From CAYOBW01 sp964402115 (lineage in GTDB: Bacteria > Verrucomicrobiota > Kiritimatiellia > UBA8416 > CAYOBW01): 36,374 nt of DNA. How positions within the stretch are numbered: position 1 is the first letter of the stretch; the number at the start of each line of letters is the position of its first letter. The translations under genes and the position numbers were made by a program. The notes beneath the pieces were generated by a model, which was given only the letters and a program-made list of their open reading frames with translations, did no database searches and was not told where the DNA came from. Positions 1-8,418 of the stretch are shown here, one piece after another. Location of the stretch: assembly GCA_964402115.1 (NCBI GenBank), contig CAYOBW010000037.1, positions 1-36,374 of the forward strand, read 5' to 3'.

Positions 1-72
1 GGGATGGAGAAGTGCGTTCCTCCCTCGTAGCCCCCGACGTGAGGAGGGGGACGGGCTCGCGAAGGGGCCAGT

Positions 73-151
73 CCGCCGCCTCACGGCGGCAGCTACAGGG
101 AGGGATGGAGAAGTGCGTTCCTCCCTCGTAGCCCCCGACGTGAGGAGGGGG
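73..151. repeat. Inverted GTAG-hairpin pair (BIME-like), copy 1
   Basis: The arms at 73-96 and 128-151 are 24 nt each. Compared as reverse complements they differ at about 5 positions, and GTAG sits at the inner edge of both. The left arm forms a GCCGCC/TCAC/GGCGGC hairpin. Confidence 0.7.
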
Positions 152-213
152 ACGGGTGGCTTGACGAGGCTGTGCGCCAAGTGATTCGAGGACGAAGGAC
201 GAGGACGAGGGAT

Positions 214-292
214 CCGCCGCCTCACGGCGGCAGCTACAGGGAGGGATGGAGAAGTGCGTTCCTCCCCCGTAGCCCCCGACGTGAGGAGGGGG
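214..292. repeat. Inverted GTAG-hairpin pair (BIME-like), copy 2
   Basis: This is a near-identical second copy of 73-151, with arms at 214-237 and 269-292. The flanking sequence (GGCTTGACGAGGCTGTGCGCC before a GATTCGAGGACG block) is also repeated, so the duplication is longer than the hairpins. Confidence 0.7.
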
Positions 293-380
293 ACGGGCGG
301 CTTGACGAGGCTGTGCGCCGAGTGATTCGAGGACGAGGGATCCGCCTCCTCACGGCGGCAGCTACGGGGAGGAGGGGCGC

Positions 381-2861
381 TTACGGTGTCGTCGCCGGGA
401 AGCCCGTTTCGACCCCCGTGGGATTCGCGGGATCGACATCGACGGGCGGCCAGCTCGCCTCGCCGCGCTTCTGGGCCTGGACCACGCTCCGGTCGTTCCC
501 GATCCAGCCGATCTCGTTCGAGTTGAGGTCGAGCCAGAGCGTGAGCCGGCGCCATTCGTCGTCGGTCAGCTTCACGTCCTTGTGCTCGGGCCGGGTGGCG
601 AGCGCCTTCAGGATGCCCGACGCGCGCGCGCCGAAGCGCGCCGGCGTGGTGCGCGAGCTGCCGACGCCCAGCATGGCCAGCGCCTGGTGTTCGCCGGGGT
701 AGCTGAAGGCGCGGTCGTTTCGGGCCAGCGACGCGTAGCTCATGTCGGGCGCCTTGGGATTCTGCTTGTGGCACTCGACGCACTTCTTGTCGAAAACGGG
801 CTGCTTCACCAGTTGGATGAAGTTGAACGGCGCCGCGCCGCTCGCGACTTCGGGCACCAGCTTCGACGGCGGGCGTTTCATGGCCAGCGGCACGCCTTCC
901 ATGCGATCGGGCTTCCACTTGTCCTCGTGGCACCCGAGGCAGGACAGCTGTTCGCCGGGGTGGACGTAGGTGGCCGAGCGCATGGAGTGGACGGCCATCC
1001 CCTTCTCGTCCAGGAGCTGGAAGTAGAGCGCCTTCTCGATCGGCGCCTCGCAATAGACGCTGCCGTCCTCCTCCACGGGGACAATCCCGAGCGGCATGCG
1101 GCCGATCGAATCCGTGGCGAACGAGACTTGGGCAACCGATTCCAGGCTGAACCAGTTGTCCATCAACTGGGGAATGACCTGGACGATCCGCAGCCACTTG
1201 ACCCGGATGCCCGGGGGCAGCCGGGCCGGCTCGTCCGCGGCATAGACATTCATCACGGCGAGGGTCGCCGGACGATGCTCCGGCGCCGCCGCGCGTTTGC
1301 CCTGCCAGGTCATGACGGGGATGACCGGCGGGGTCGGGCGGGATCGGAGGGGAAACGGGTCCCGCACGCGGTACGGCCCCTGGCCGGGATCGTAGATCAC
1401 GTCCCGGTTGCCGAAGCGGTCGAGCAGGTAGAGCCCGAAATTGAAATTGCAGAGGTAGTAATCCTCGCTGAGCGGCCACGCGGTGCCATAGGCGTGGGGC
1501 GCGTTGGGCTCCACTTCCGGGAAGGGATACTCCGGGGTGATCCGCTTGAGCTGGGCCATCTTGCCGTCGTCGGGGATGCGCGTGTCGAGCAGGACCAGGC
1601 TGCCGGAGAAGCCCTCGTGATGCCCCACGGCGGTGGCCGTGTACTTTGGGGAGCCGGGGACGGCGCGGAAGGAGAGTTCCGCGTCGGGCCGCAGCACGCG
1701 GCCGTAAACCAACTGCTCCTTCCCGTACTGGCTCGGCTGCACGTCCCCGGGCATGGCCGACCAGGGCAGGGGGTAGTTGCCGTGATAGTTCCGGGGGTCG
1801 CGCCCGTCCGGGAAGCACTCCCAGAAGTGATGGGCCGTGCCCCAGTGGCGGTCCACGTAATCCCAGCGGGTGTAGACGAGCTTGCCTTCGTGGCTCAGGC
1901 TGGGCGCCCACTCGTTGGTCTCGTGATAGCTGAGGCAGACGATGTCGGAGCCGTCCGGCTCCATGCTGTGGAGCGTGTAGGTCAGGGACTGCGGGGTGAG
2001 CACGCAGCGTCCGACGCCGCCGCGCCGCGTGGACGTGAACGCGATGCGCCCCGACGGCAACAGGCAGGGGTCGAAATCGTCGCACGGGCTTTCGGTCAGC
2101 TGGACGAGCTGCCGCGTCGAGAGGTTGAACCGGAAGAGGCGCCAGACCTCATTGCCGGCCGTCGCCGCGAACAGCAGCTCGTTGGCGTCGTAGCTCAGTT
2201 CCAGGCCGGAGAACTTGCCGGTCAGCTCCTTGCCGACCCAGGACCCGGCGGCGACGGGGATGCCCGCCAGCGCCGGCACGCATTCCGCCTGGGCTTTGAA
2301 GTTCCGGATGATGACCGGCCCGCCGCCGTTGCTGTGGCCGTTCCAGATGGCGCGGGCCTGCTCGATAATGCGGGCGTCGCCCGGTTGCTCGAGCATGCAG
2401 ACGATGCGGTCGAAGTCGAGCAGCGGGTTGGTCAGGGCCATGCCGCGCCGCAGCGCGCAGGCCTCGAGAAACAGGTTCTTGCGCTCCGTCCCCGGCGCGG
2501 CGGACGCGGCCCGCGCGGCCAGGCCGCCCAGCTGCTGTTCCCACCCGCCGGGCGCGGACGCTGTCACGCCGCCGCTCCGCTGCCGGTGGCGCACCAGGGC
2601 CCCCGTTCTCCGCAGAACTACGTCGAGCGGATCCTTGTCTCCCGGCTGGATCAGCGCCTCCTGGTCCAGCACCTCGGCGCTGAGACGCTCGCGGCGCTCT
2701 TTCGGAGCGCCCTTGAACCGGGCAATCTGGCCGCTCAGCTCCTCGTACTCCGCGTCCCACGTCTGGTTCACGGGAACCTGCGCCGCGGCCGGCTGTCCGC
2801 CCCAGGCCGCCAGCAGCAGCAGCCCGCCCAGCCATCCAGCCGTCCTCGTCGTGTGTGTCAT
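381..2861 (-). CDS. HzsA-related secreted c-type heme protein with beta-propeller (PD40-like) region
   Basis: The product is an exported protein of 826 residues. It has a signal peptide (MTHTTRTAGWLGG, then a hydrophobic stretch ending in AAA), a long central region with PD40/WD40-like blade motifs, and a C-terminal part with two CXXCH heme-attachment motifs, CLGCH near residue 641 and CVECH near 694. This layout is that of proteins annotated as related to the hydrazine synthase alpha subunit in PVC bacteria. The name reflects homology only; nothing here suggests anammox. The start at 2861 is preferred over 2876 because GGAG (2871-2874) lies 9 nt upstream. It is the last gene of the fucosidase operon, 34 bp after a GH29 gene. 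Its likely role is periplasmic electron transfer or sugar oxidation linked to glycan breakdown, which is inference. Confidence 0.8.
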   Translation of the reverse strand: MTHTTRTAGWLGGLLLLAAWGGQPAAAQVPVNQTWDAEYEELSGQIARFKGAPKERRERLSAEVLDQEALIQPGDKDPLDVVLRRTGALVRHRQRSGGVTASAPGGWEQQLGGLAARAASAAPGTERKNLFLEACALRRGMALTNPLLDFDRIVCMLEQPGDARIIEQARAIWNGHSNGGGPVIIRNFKAQAECVPALAGIPVAAGSWVGKELTGKFSGLELSYDANELLFAATAGNEVWRLFRFNLSTRQLVQLTESPCDDFDPCLLPSGRIAFTSTRRGGVGRCVLTPQSLTYTLHSMEPDGSDIVCLSYHETNEWAPSLSHEGKLVYTRWDYVDRHWGTAHHFWECFPDGRDPRNYHGNYPLPWSAMPGDVQPSQYGKEQLVYGRVLRPDAELSFRAVPGSPKYTATAVGHHEGFSGSLVLLDTRIPDDGKMAQLKRITPEYPFPEVEPNAPHAYGTAWPLSEDYYLCNFNFGLYLLDRFGNRDVIYDPGQGPYRVRDPFPLRSRPTPPVIPVMTWQGKRAAAPEHRPATLAVMNVYAADEPARLPPGIRVKWLRIVQVIPQLMDNWFSLESVAQVSFATDSIGRMPLGIVPVEEDGSVYCEAPIEKALYFQLLDEKGMAVHSMRSATYVHPGEQLSCLGCHEDKWKPDRMEGVPLAMKRPPSKLVPEVASGAAPFNFIQLVKQPVFDKKCVECHKQNPKAPDMSYASLARNDRAFSYPGEHQALAMLGVGSSRTTPARFGARASGILKALATRPEHKDVKLTDDEWRRLTLWLDLNSNEIGWIGNDRSVVQAQKRGEASWPPVDVDPANPTGVETGFPATTP

Positions 2862-2895
2862 GCGCGCATGCTCCATCGCGTTGCCGCGTTAGCGG

Positions 2896-4347
2896 CTACC
2901 TGCCGCTGCGGGCTTTGAACAGCCGCTGCTCTTCCTTCTGGGCCTTGAGGATTTCCGGCACAGCCTGCGGCACGGGCGCGGCGTGGGTGATGCGGATGAC
3001 GATGGGGTTCGGCCACTTGCAGTTCGTGTACAGCCGCTGGGCGAACATCGCGCGGATGTGCAGGCCGTCGTCCGCCTGCTTCCACGTCGCTTTGCAGCTC
3101 TCGGTCGACCAGCAGCGGTTGTCGCCGGTCTGGCCGACCACCTCGACCTCGGTGGCGGCGGTGGCGCGGACGGATTTCAGCACGAAGTCGCGCCAGGTTC
3201 CCCACTCCCACGGCACGTTTGTCTCGGCGACGTAAACCGTGTTCGTGTCGCGCGCCTTGGTGAACCAGAGCGACTTCTCGTTCGTCACGATCCACGGCCG
3301 GATGTTGTAGATGGCCTCGCCGTTGACGAAGAGCCACAGCGCCAGCTCGCGCAGCCGCCGGGTCTGCTCGAACGGGAGGATGCCGTCGGGGTCGGGGCCG
3401 ATGTTGAGGAGCAGGTTGCCGCCTTTGGCGCGCACCTCGAGCAGCATCTGGATCAGCTCGGTGCCGGACTTGTACTCCTCGTTGGTCGGCTTGAAGGGCC
3501 ACTCGGTGCCCATGGTGAAGTTCGCCTCCCACGGCCCCGGCAGGGGCGTGCCGGGCAGCTTCTGCTCCGGCGTCTTCATCTCGCCGCGCGTGACGATGAT
3601 CTGCGGGTCGAGCTTCCACGAGAGCTGCTTGAGCTGATCCGGTTCGCCGTCGAAGAAGATGAAGTCGATCTTCCCGTAGCCCGTGAGCAGCTCGCGGACC
3701 TGTGCGAGATTGTGCTGCATCAGCTCCGGGTTCTTGCGCGGGTTGGCCTCGGGGCGCGTGCGCGTGACCGGATGCCCCTGCTTGTGCAGCATCCAGAAGT
3801 CGTCGGGCGAGAAGTAGACCCCGACGCGGATGCCCTGCGCGCGGAAGGCGTCGAACAGCTCGCGGGTGATGTCCTTGCCGTACGGCGTGCGGGTGATGTT
3901 GAAGTCGGTTGTCTTCGTGTCCCACATGCAGAAGCCGGCGTGGTGCTTGGTGGTGAAGACGACGTACTTCATGCCCGCCAGCTTCGCCAGCCGCGCCCAG
4001 TCCTCGGGCTTGAAGTCCTTGGGATAGAAGAGCCCCGGCATCTCCGCGAAGAAGCGGTCCTGGTAATCCTTTGTCGAGCCGACCAGGTGGTGGCTGATCA
4101 CCGTGCCGAGCGGGCAATCCACGCTCCAGTGGATGAACATGCCGAGCGCCTGGTCCTTGAACCACTCGCAGCGCGCCGGGTCGTTGCCGGGGCCGTCGGG
4201 TGCGCGGTCGGCGCCCTGCGAGACGCTTTCGGTTTTGAGTCCCTCGGCCTCCTTGTCGGCGGCGGCGAGGGTGAGGGTCAGGGCGAGCAGCGCGCCAAGG
4301 GTCGTCAGCGGGGCCCTGCCCGCGTGCAGCGTGCGGTCTTTGGTCAT
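2896..4347 (-). CDS. Alpha-L-fucosidase, GH29 family (second copy)
   Basis: This exported GH29 retaining alpha-L-fucosidase of 483 residues hydrolyses terminal alpha-fucosyl bonds. The signal peptide spans about residues 1-31. Family motifs are GMFIHW (69-74), TKHHAGF (133-139) and DFIFFDGEP, where Asp233 is the expected nucleophile. It is shorter than its upstream neighbour and seems to lack that gene's C-terminal beta-sandwich. The ATG at 4347 was chosen because AAGGAG (4354-4359) lies 6 nt upstream and a signal peptide follows. The open frame runs on to 6060, but that part only mirrors the neighbouring gene. It starts 29 bp after the stop of the first GH29. The two paralogues are clearly divergent, which suggests different linkage preference (inference). 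Confidence 0.93.
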   Translation of the reverse strand: MTKDRTLHAGRAPLTTLGALLALTLTLAAADKEAEGLKTESVSQGADRAPDGPGNDPARCEWFKDQALGMFIHWSVDCPLGTVISHHLVGSTKDYQDRFFAEMPGLFYPKDFKPEDWARLAKLAGMKYVVFTTKHHAGFCMWDTKTTDFNITRTPYGKDITRELFDAFRAQGIRVGVYFSPDDFWMLHKQGHPVTRTRPEANPRKNPELMQHNLAQVRELLTGYGKIDFIFFDGEPDQLKQLSWKLDPQIIVTRGEMKTPEQKLPGTPLPGPWEANFTMGTEWPFKPTNEEYKSGTELIQMLLEVRAKGGNLLLNIGPDPDGILPFEQTRRLRELALWLFVNGEAIYNIRPWIVTNEKSLWFTKARDTNTVYVAETNVPWEWGTWRDFVLKSVRATAATEVEVVGQTGDNRCWSTESCKATWKQADDGLHIRAMFAQRLYTNCKWPNPIVIRITHAAPVPQAVPEILKAQKEEQRLFKARSGR

Positions 4348-4376
4348 GGTCTTCTCCTTGTGTGTAGCGTTGACGC

Positions 4377-6158
4377 TCACTCCGCCGGCGTGAGGCGGAT
4401 GGCCTCCAGGCTGGCCTTCTCGGGCGCGCCCTCGACGAGCGCGACGGCGATGGTGTGTTTGCCCGGCGTCTTGAAGGTCAGCAGGCCAAAGGGGTAGGCG
4501 TGGTACACCGGCGAGGCATTCTGCTGGTTCTGCAGCTTCACACCCTCGTCGGTCTCGATGCCCCACGCGAGCCGTCCTTCGCCCTTGTAAACGAGCTCCA
4601 GCCGGTAGTCGCCCGGCTCGGCCACGTCGACGGTCCAGACGGCCTTGCCGGCGGGCTTCCACTGGCTGACCTGCGTGGCGAACTTCCACTCGCCGAACTT
4701 CTCCATCCAACTGATCCGTTTCTTCTCCGCATCGTTCACGTCGGCGAATTCGACCGGCAATGTCGCCGCGATGTTCGGATAAATGCCGAGCGTCCCGTCC
4801 GCTTTCGGCGCGCCCTTGAGTCGCACCTCGACCACCGTTGCCGGGTGATCCAGTTGCGTAAGCATGGCGGGAAACTGCAGTTCCGTCCACATGCCATGCT
4901 TCTTCCATTGCACGGGAACGACCGGCTTGCCGCTCACGATCCCGACGGTCGCGATCTCCGTCTGCAGCCCCGGCAGCAGCAGGCGGCCGTCGGCGGGCCA
5001 GTCGAAGACCACGAGGTTGAGCGTGTTGCCGCGGGTGGTGACGTCGCCCCACGGGAGGGCGTGGCCCCAGGGCGAAGGTCCGGCCGCGTAGACCACCCCC
5101 GGGTAGCGCTTGATCCAGTCGCCGGCCTTCACGAGATACTTGGCAACCTGCGCGGGCACGCGGCCCTGGCCGTCGGGGCCGATGTTGAGGAGGTACGTGC
5201 CGCCGCGGCCGACGGTGGACACCAGGCGGTGCAGGATCTCCTTCGCATCCTTCCAGTTCTGGTCGTACCACGCGTAGGACCACGAGTCGTTCGTCGTGTC
5301 GCACGTCTCCCACAGGCCCTCGATGTTGCGCGGCGGGACCTCCATGTCGCCCTTGCTCGCGTAGTCGCCGAGGTCGTGGCCGATGCGGCTGCACAGCAGC
5401 GCGCCGGGCTGGGTCTTGCGGACCAGTTCCGCGAGTTCCATGACGTATTCCTTGGGAATCTTGCCGGGCGTGTCGAACCAGATGTAGTTCAGCGGGCCGT
5501 ACTGCGTGCAGATCTCCTTCACCTGCGGGTAGCACTTCTCGCGGAAGTAGCGCTCGAACGTGGCCGGCGTGCCGTCCGGGTTCTGGCCCGGCCCGCCGCT
5601 GCCGCCGGGCGCCGTCCAGTCCTGGTTGTGGGAGTAGTAGAAGCCGAAGCCGAGCCCGGCCTCGCGGCAGGCGGCGGCGAGCTCCTGCATCGGGTCGCGC
5701 TTGAAGGGCGTGGCGTCCACGATGTTGAACGGGTGCGCCGACTTGAACATCGCGAAGCCTTCGTGGTGCTTGGAGGTGATGATGATCCACTTCATGCCGG
5801 CTTCCTTGGCGACGCGGGCGATTGCGCGGGCGTCGAAGGCCGCCGGGTTGAAATCCTTCGCCAGGGCCATGTAGTCGGCCTCGGAGATTTTCATCTGCCG
5901 CTTGATCCACTCGCCGATGCCGTAGAAGGTCTTGTCGTGCCACTGCCCGCCGAGGTGGGAGAACAGGCCCCAGTGGATGAACATCCCGTAATTGCCGTCG
6001 CGGAAGAGCGCGGCGCGCTCCGCCCCGGCGCCGCCGGCTTTCACCGTCGCGTCGCCCCACATCTTGTCCATGGACTCCTCGGCGGCGCGGCCGGCCAGCG
6101 GGGCTGCGGCGCCCAGCAGCAGGGCGCCCAACAACAGCAGGGGGGCGGGCGATTTCAT
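4377..6158 (-). CDS. Alpha-L-fucosidase, GH29 family, with C-terminal beta-sandwich
   Basis: This exported GH29 alpha-L-fucosidase has 593 residues. The signal peptide is MKSPAPLLLLGALLLGAAAP with cleavage after about residue 25. Catalytic-domain motifs are YGMFIHWG (57-64), TSKHHEGF (128-135) and NYIWFDTPG, where Asp229 is the expected nucleophile. LLNIGPDGQG near the end of the barrel is typical of GH29. The last 200 or so residues form one or two beta-rich domains with a likely carbohydrate-binding role. The ATG at 6158 is preferred over 6164 and 6182 because AAGGAG (6165-6170) is then 6 nt upstream, the same layout as the next gene. It follows the GH95 gene by 31 bp in the same operon. 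Confidence 0.95.
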   Translation of the reverse strand: MKSPAPLLLLGALLLGAAAPLAGRAAEESMDKMWGDATVKAGGAGAERAALFRDGNYGMFIHWGLFSHLGGQWHDKTFYGIGEWIKRQMKISEADYMALAKDFNPAAFDARAIARVAKEAGMKWIIITSKHHEGFAMFKSAHPFNIVDATPFKRDPMQELAAACREAGLGFGFYYSHNQDWTAPGGSGGPGQNPDGTPATFERYFREKCYPQVKEICTQYGPLNYIWFDTPGKIPKEYVMELAELVRKTQPGALLCSRIGHDLGDYASKGDMEVPPRNIEGLWETCDTTNDSWSYAWYDQNWKDAKEILHRLVSTVGRGGTYLLNIGPDGQGRVPAQVAKYLVKAGDWIKRYPGVVYAAGPSPWGHALPWGDVTTRGNTLNLVVFDWPADGRLLLPGLQTEIATVGIVSGKPVVPVQWKKHGMWTELQFPAMLTQLDHPATVVEVRLKGAPKADGTLGIYPNIAATLPVEFADVNDAEKKRISWMEKFGEWKFATQVSQWKPAGKAVWTVDVAEPGDYRLELVYKGEGRLAWGIETDEGVKLQNQQNASPVYHAYPFGLLTFKTPGKHTIAVALVEGAPEKASLEAIRLTPAE

Positions 6159-6189
6159 CGGCATCTCCTTGTTTTCTCGCATGCGTACG

Positions 6190-8388
6190 TCATTGCAGGG
6201 TTGCGTTCAAAGTGACGGGCTGGCCGGCTTCCACCGTGACCGCCCTGGCCGCGGCGCCGTAGCGCAGCCGGCAGGTCCCCCCGCGGGCGGCGCGGAGCGT
6301 GGCCGCGGTGAGCCGGCCCTCCTGCCAGGCCAGGTCCACTTCAAAGCCGCCCCGTGCGCGCAGGCCGGTGACGCGGCCCGTCGGCCACGCCGCGGGCAGG
6401 GCCGGCAGCAGGTGCAGCAGCGGGGCGCCCTCCTCCCGGAGGTGGCTCTGCAGGAGCATCTCGGCGACGCCGGCGGTGTAGCCGAAGTTGCCGTCGATCT
6501 GGAAGGGCGGATGCGTGTCGAACAGGTTCTCCAGGATGCACTGCTTGAAGAGCTGGGAACAGAGCTTGTGGGCGCGTTCGCCGTCGTGCAGGCGCGCCCA
6601 GAAGTTGATCTTCCAGGCCGTGCTCCAGCCCGTGCTGACATCGCCGCGCGCGTTCAGCGTCACGCGCGCCGCCTCCGCCAGCGCGGGCGTGGTCAGCGGG
6701 CTGATCTGCCGCCCCGGATGCAGGGCGAACAGGTGCGACGTGTGGCGATGGCGGTCCCCGGGATCGTCCACGTCCTCCAGCCACTCCTGCACCTGCCCCC
6801 ACCGGCCGACCTTCGGCCCGAGCAGGCGGTCGCGCATGGCCGCGATCCTGGCGCGATAGGGCGCATCGACCCCGAGCGCCTCGGCCGCCTCGACGTAGTT
6901 GCCGAACAGCTCCCAGACGATCTGCTGGTCGTAGGAGACGCCGGGGTGCGGCGTGCGGTCGCCTTCCTTGAGCACGATCTTCGCCCCCGCTTTCACCGGC
7001 CCGTGCTCCGGCGACCAGCCATCGGGCGTGATGAGCGTGCCGCCGGGGCCCTCGACCAGCCGCTCCTCCCAGAACGCGACGACCTCCTTGATGTGCGGGT
7101 AAGCGACGTCGCGCAGGAAGGCCTTGTCGCCGGTAAACGCGTACCGGAACCACAGGTGCTGGACGAGCCAGGCGCTGTTGGGGCGGTGTACGCCCCAGCG
7201 GGAGGTGCCGCCCATCGGGTTGGTCGTGCTGTAGCTCGACCAGCCCCGGCCGGGCGCCTTGACGCGTGGGTCGGCGGTCCGCTTGTAGACCACGGCCATG
7301 TTGCGGATCCACTGGAAGAGCGGCTCGTGGCATTCCGAAAGGCCCGTGGGTTCGGCGGGCCAGTAGTTCATCTCCACGTTGATGTTCGCCGTGTAGCCGG
7401 AGTACCACGCCGGCTTGGCGTCGTTGTTCCAGATGCCCTGCAGGTTGGCCGGCAGGCCGCCGGGCCGCGAGGAGGCGATGAGCAGGTAGCGCCCGTACTG
7501 GAAGAGCAGCGCGTCGAGGGCCGGGTCGGCGGCGCCGGCCTTGCGCGCGGCGAGGCGCACCGCCGTGGAGCGGCCGGCGGGGGTCGCGCCGAGGTCGAGG
7601 TTCACGCGGCCGAACAGGCTGCGGTGGTCCGCGACATGCGCGTCGCGCAGCTGCGCGCAGGACTTCCGCGAGGCCGCCTCCAGGCGCTGCGTGACGCGCG
7701 CGTGCGGGGGCTCGCCGCGCCAGTTCTTCAGCGGGTCGTTGGCGAAGGCCGTGCCAGCCGCGAGCAGCAGCGTCACGCGGTCGGCGCGGCTCACGGCGAT
7801 GGCGCCCCCCTGCGCCTCCAGGCTGCCGCCCTCGTGCAGCACCCACACCTGCGCCTCGTAGGGCAGCCCGTTGTCCGCCAGTGTGCCCGTCGCCGTGAGG
7901 CGGTTGCCTTCGGCCGCGAGGCGGGCGTTGTGGCGGTCGGCCAGGCGGATCGTGCCGGTGTAAGCGCCGGGCCGGTCCGCGTCGAAGCGGAGGACCAGCA
8001 CCTGGTCCGGATGGCTCGAAAACGCTTCGTTCCGGTAGGCCGTGCCGCCCGCGCGGTAGCTCACGCGGTGGACCGCGTTGGACAGGTCGAGCGCCCGCCG
8101 GTACTCCGTGGCGGCTGCGTGCGTCCAGTTTGCATGGACGTCGCCGAAAGGCTGGTAGCTGCCCATCTCGATCTCGCTGCCGGCCCAGAGCGTCTGTTCG
8201 TTGAACTGCACGCGCGCATTGGTCGTGCCGCCGTAGAGCATGCCGCCGAGGCTCCCGTTGCCGATCGGCAGCGCCTCCAGCCACTCTTTCGCCGGTTTGT
8301 CGTACCACAGCGTGAGGTCGTCAGCGGCGGCGACCGGCAGGGCGGACAGGAGCAGGGCCCCCAGCGACAATGAAGGTAGTGTGTGCAT
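6190..8388 (-). CDS. GH95 family alpha-L-fucosidase (or alpha-L-galactosidase)
   Basis: This exported inverting glycosidase has 732 residues. It begins with a signal peptide (cut after about residue 22) and then the GH95 N-terminal beta domain with LPIGNGSLGGMLYGG. The (alpha/alpha)6 barrel carries the family's catalytic set: NIN (Asn335 and Asn337) in NINVEMNYWPAE, Glu461 in GWSPEHG, and Asp632 in QIDGNFG. GH95 enzymes act on terminal alpha-1,2-fucose or on L-galactose, and the sequence alone does not separate these. No clear Shine-Dalgarno is seen before 8388, but the signal peptide fixes the start. It lies 30 bp downstream of the MFS gene. Its pairing with two GH29 genes suggests a glycan with several kinds of fucosyl linkage. 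Confidence 0.93.
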   Translation of the reverse strand: MHTLPSLSLGALLLSALPVAAADDLTLWYDKPAKEWLEALPIGNGSLGGMLYGGTTNARVQFNEQTLWAGSEIEMGSYQPFGDVHANWTHAAATEYRRALDLSNAVHRVSYRAGGTAYRNEAFSSHPDQVLVLRFDADRPGAYTGTIRLADRHNARLAAEGNRLTATGTLADNGLPYEAQVWVLHEGGSLEAQGGAIAVSRADRVTLLLAAGTAFANDPLKNWRGEPPHARVTQRLEAASRKSCAQLRDAHVADHRSLFGRVNLDLGATPAGRSTAVRLAARKAGAADPALDALLFQYGRYLLIASSRPGGLPANLQGIWNNDAKPAWYSGYTANINVEMNYWPAEPTGLSECHEPLFQWIRNMAVVYKRTADPRVKAPGRGWSSYSTTNPMGGTSRWGVHRPNSAWLVQHLWFRYAFTGDKAFLRDVAYPHIKEVVAFWEERLVEGPGGTLITPDGWSPEHGPVKAGAKIVLKEGDRTPHPGVSYDQQIVWELFGNYVEAAEALGVDAPYRARIAAMRDRLLGPKVGRWGQVQEWLEDVDDPGDRHRHTSHLFALHPGRQISPLTTPALAEAARVTLNARGDVSTGWSTAWKINFWARLHDGERAHKLCSQLFKQCILENLFDTHPPFQIDGNFGYTAGVAEMLLQSHLREEGAPLLHLLPALPAAWPTGRVTGLRARGGFEVDLAWQEGRLTAATLRAARGGTCRLRYGAAARAVTVEAGQPVTLNATLQ

Positions 8389-8418
8389 AACGGTGAGCAG
8401 CGTAGCGAAGCGAACGGT

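Larger units (their letters stand above)
1..380. repeat. Gene-free array of inverted GTAG-hairpin repeats
   Basis: No gene is seen here. The region is built from repeated blocks. The motif GTAGCCCCCGACGTGAGGAG occurs on the plus strand at 27-50, 128-151 and 269-292. A related motif beginning GTAGCTGCCGCCGTGAGGCGG on the minus strand occurs at 73-96, 214-237 and 342-365. The two kinds face each other about 31 bp apart, giving two complete inverted pairs (73-151 and 214-292), one left half-copy and one right half-copy. The minus-strand type folds into a perfect 6-bp stem with a 4-base loop (75-80/85-90). Spacing between copies is 101, 141 and 128 bp, so this is not a regular tandem array. The layout resembles bacterial REP/BIME elements (GTAG followed by a hairpin, in inverted pairs). 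That assignment is inference. The array directly follows the stop codon of the minus-strand gene at 381. Confidence 0.8.

Noticed and set aside
1..380. Possible CRISPR array
   Set aside because: Repeats are of unequal spacing (101, 141, 128 bp), the intervening parts are themselves repeated, and there is no cas gene. Inverted hairpin pairs explain the pattern better.
381..2861. Evidence of anammox (hydrazine synthase)
   Set aside because: Only a family-level resemblance exists. There are no HzsB or HzsC neighbours and the context is glycan degradation.
582..2918. Long plus-strand open frame opposite the HzsA-like gene
   Set aside because: Its composition is Arg/Gly/Ala-rich with no domain, a typical mirror of a GC-rich gene. 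Similar mirrors at 4455-6215, 5992-8373, 17292-20891 and 25237-28290 were dropped for the same reason.
2896..6060. A single 1054-residue minus-strand protein
   Set aside because: Its first half is an Arg-rich frame shadow of the GH29 gene at 4377-6158. Only the part from 4347 shows a ribosome site, a signal peptide and GH29 motifs.
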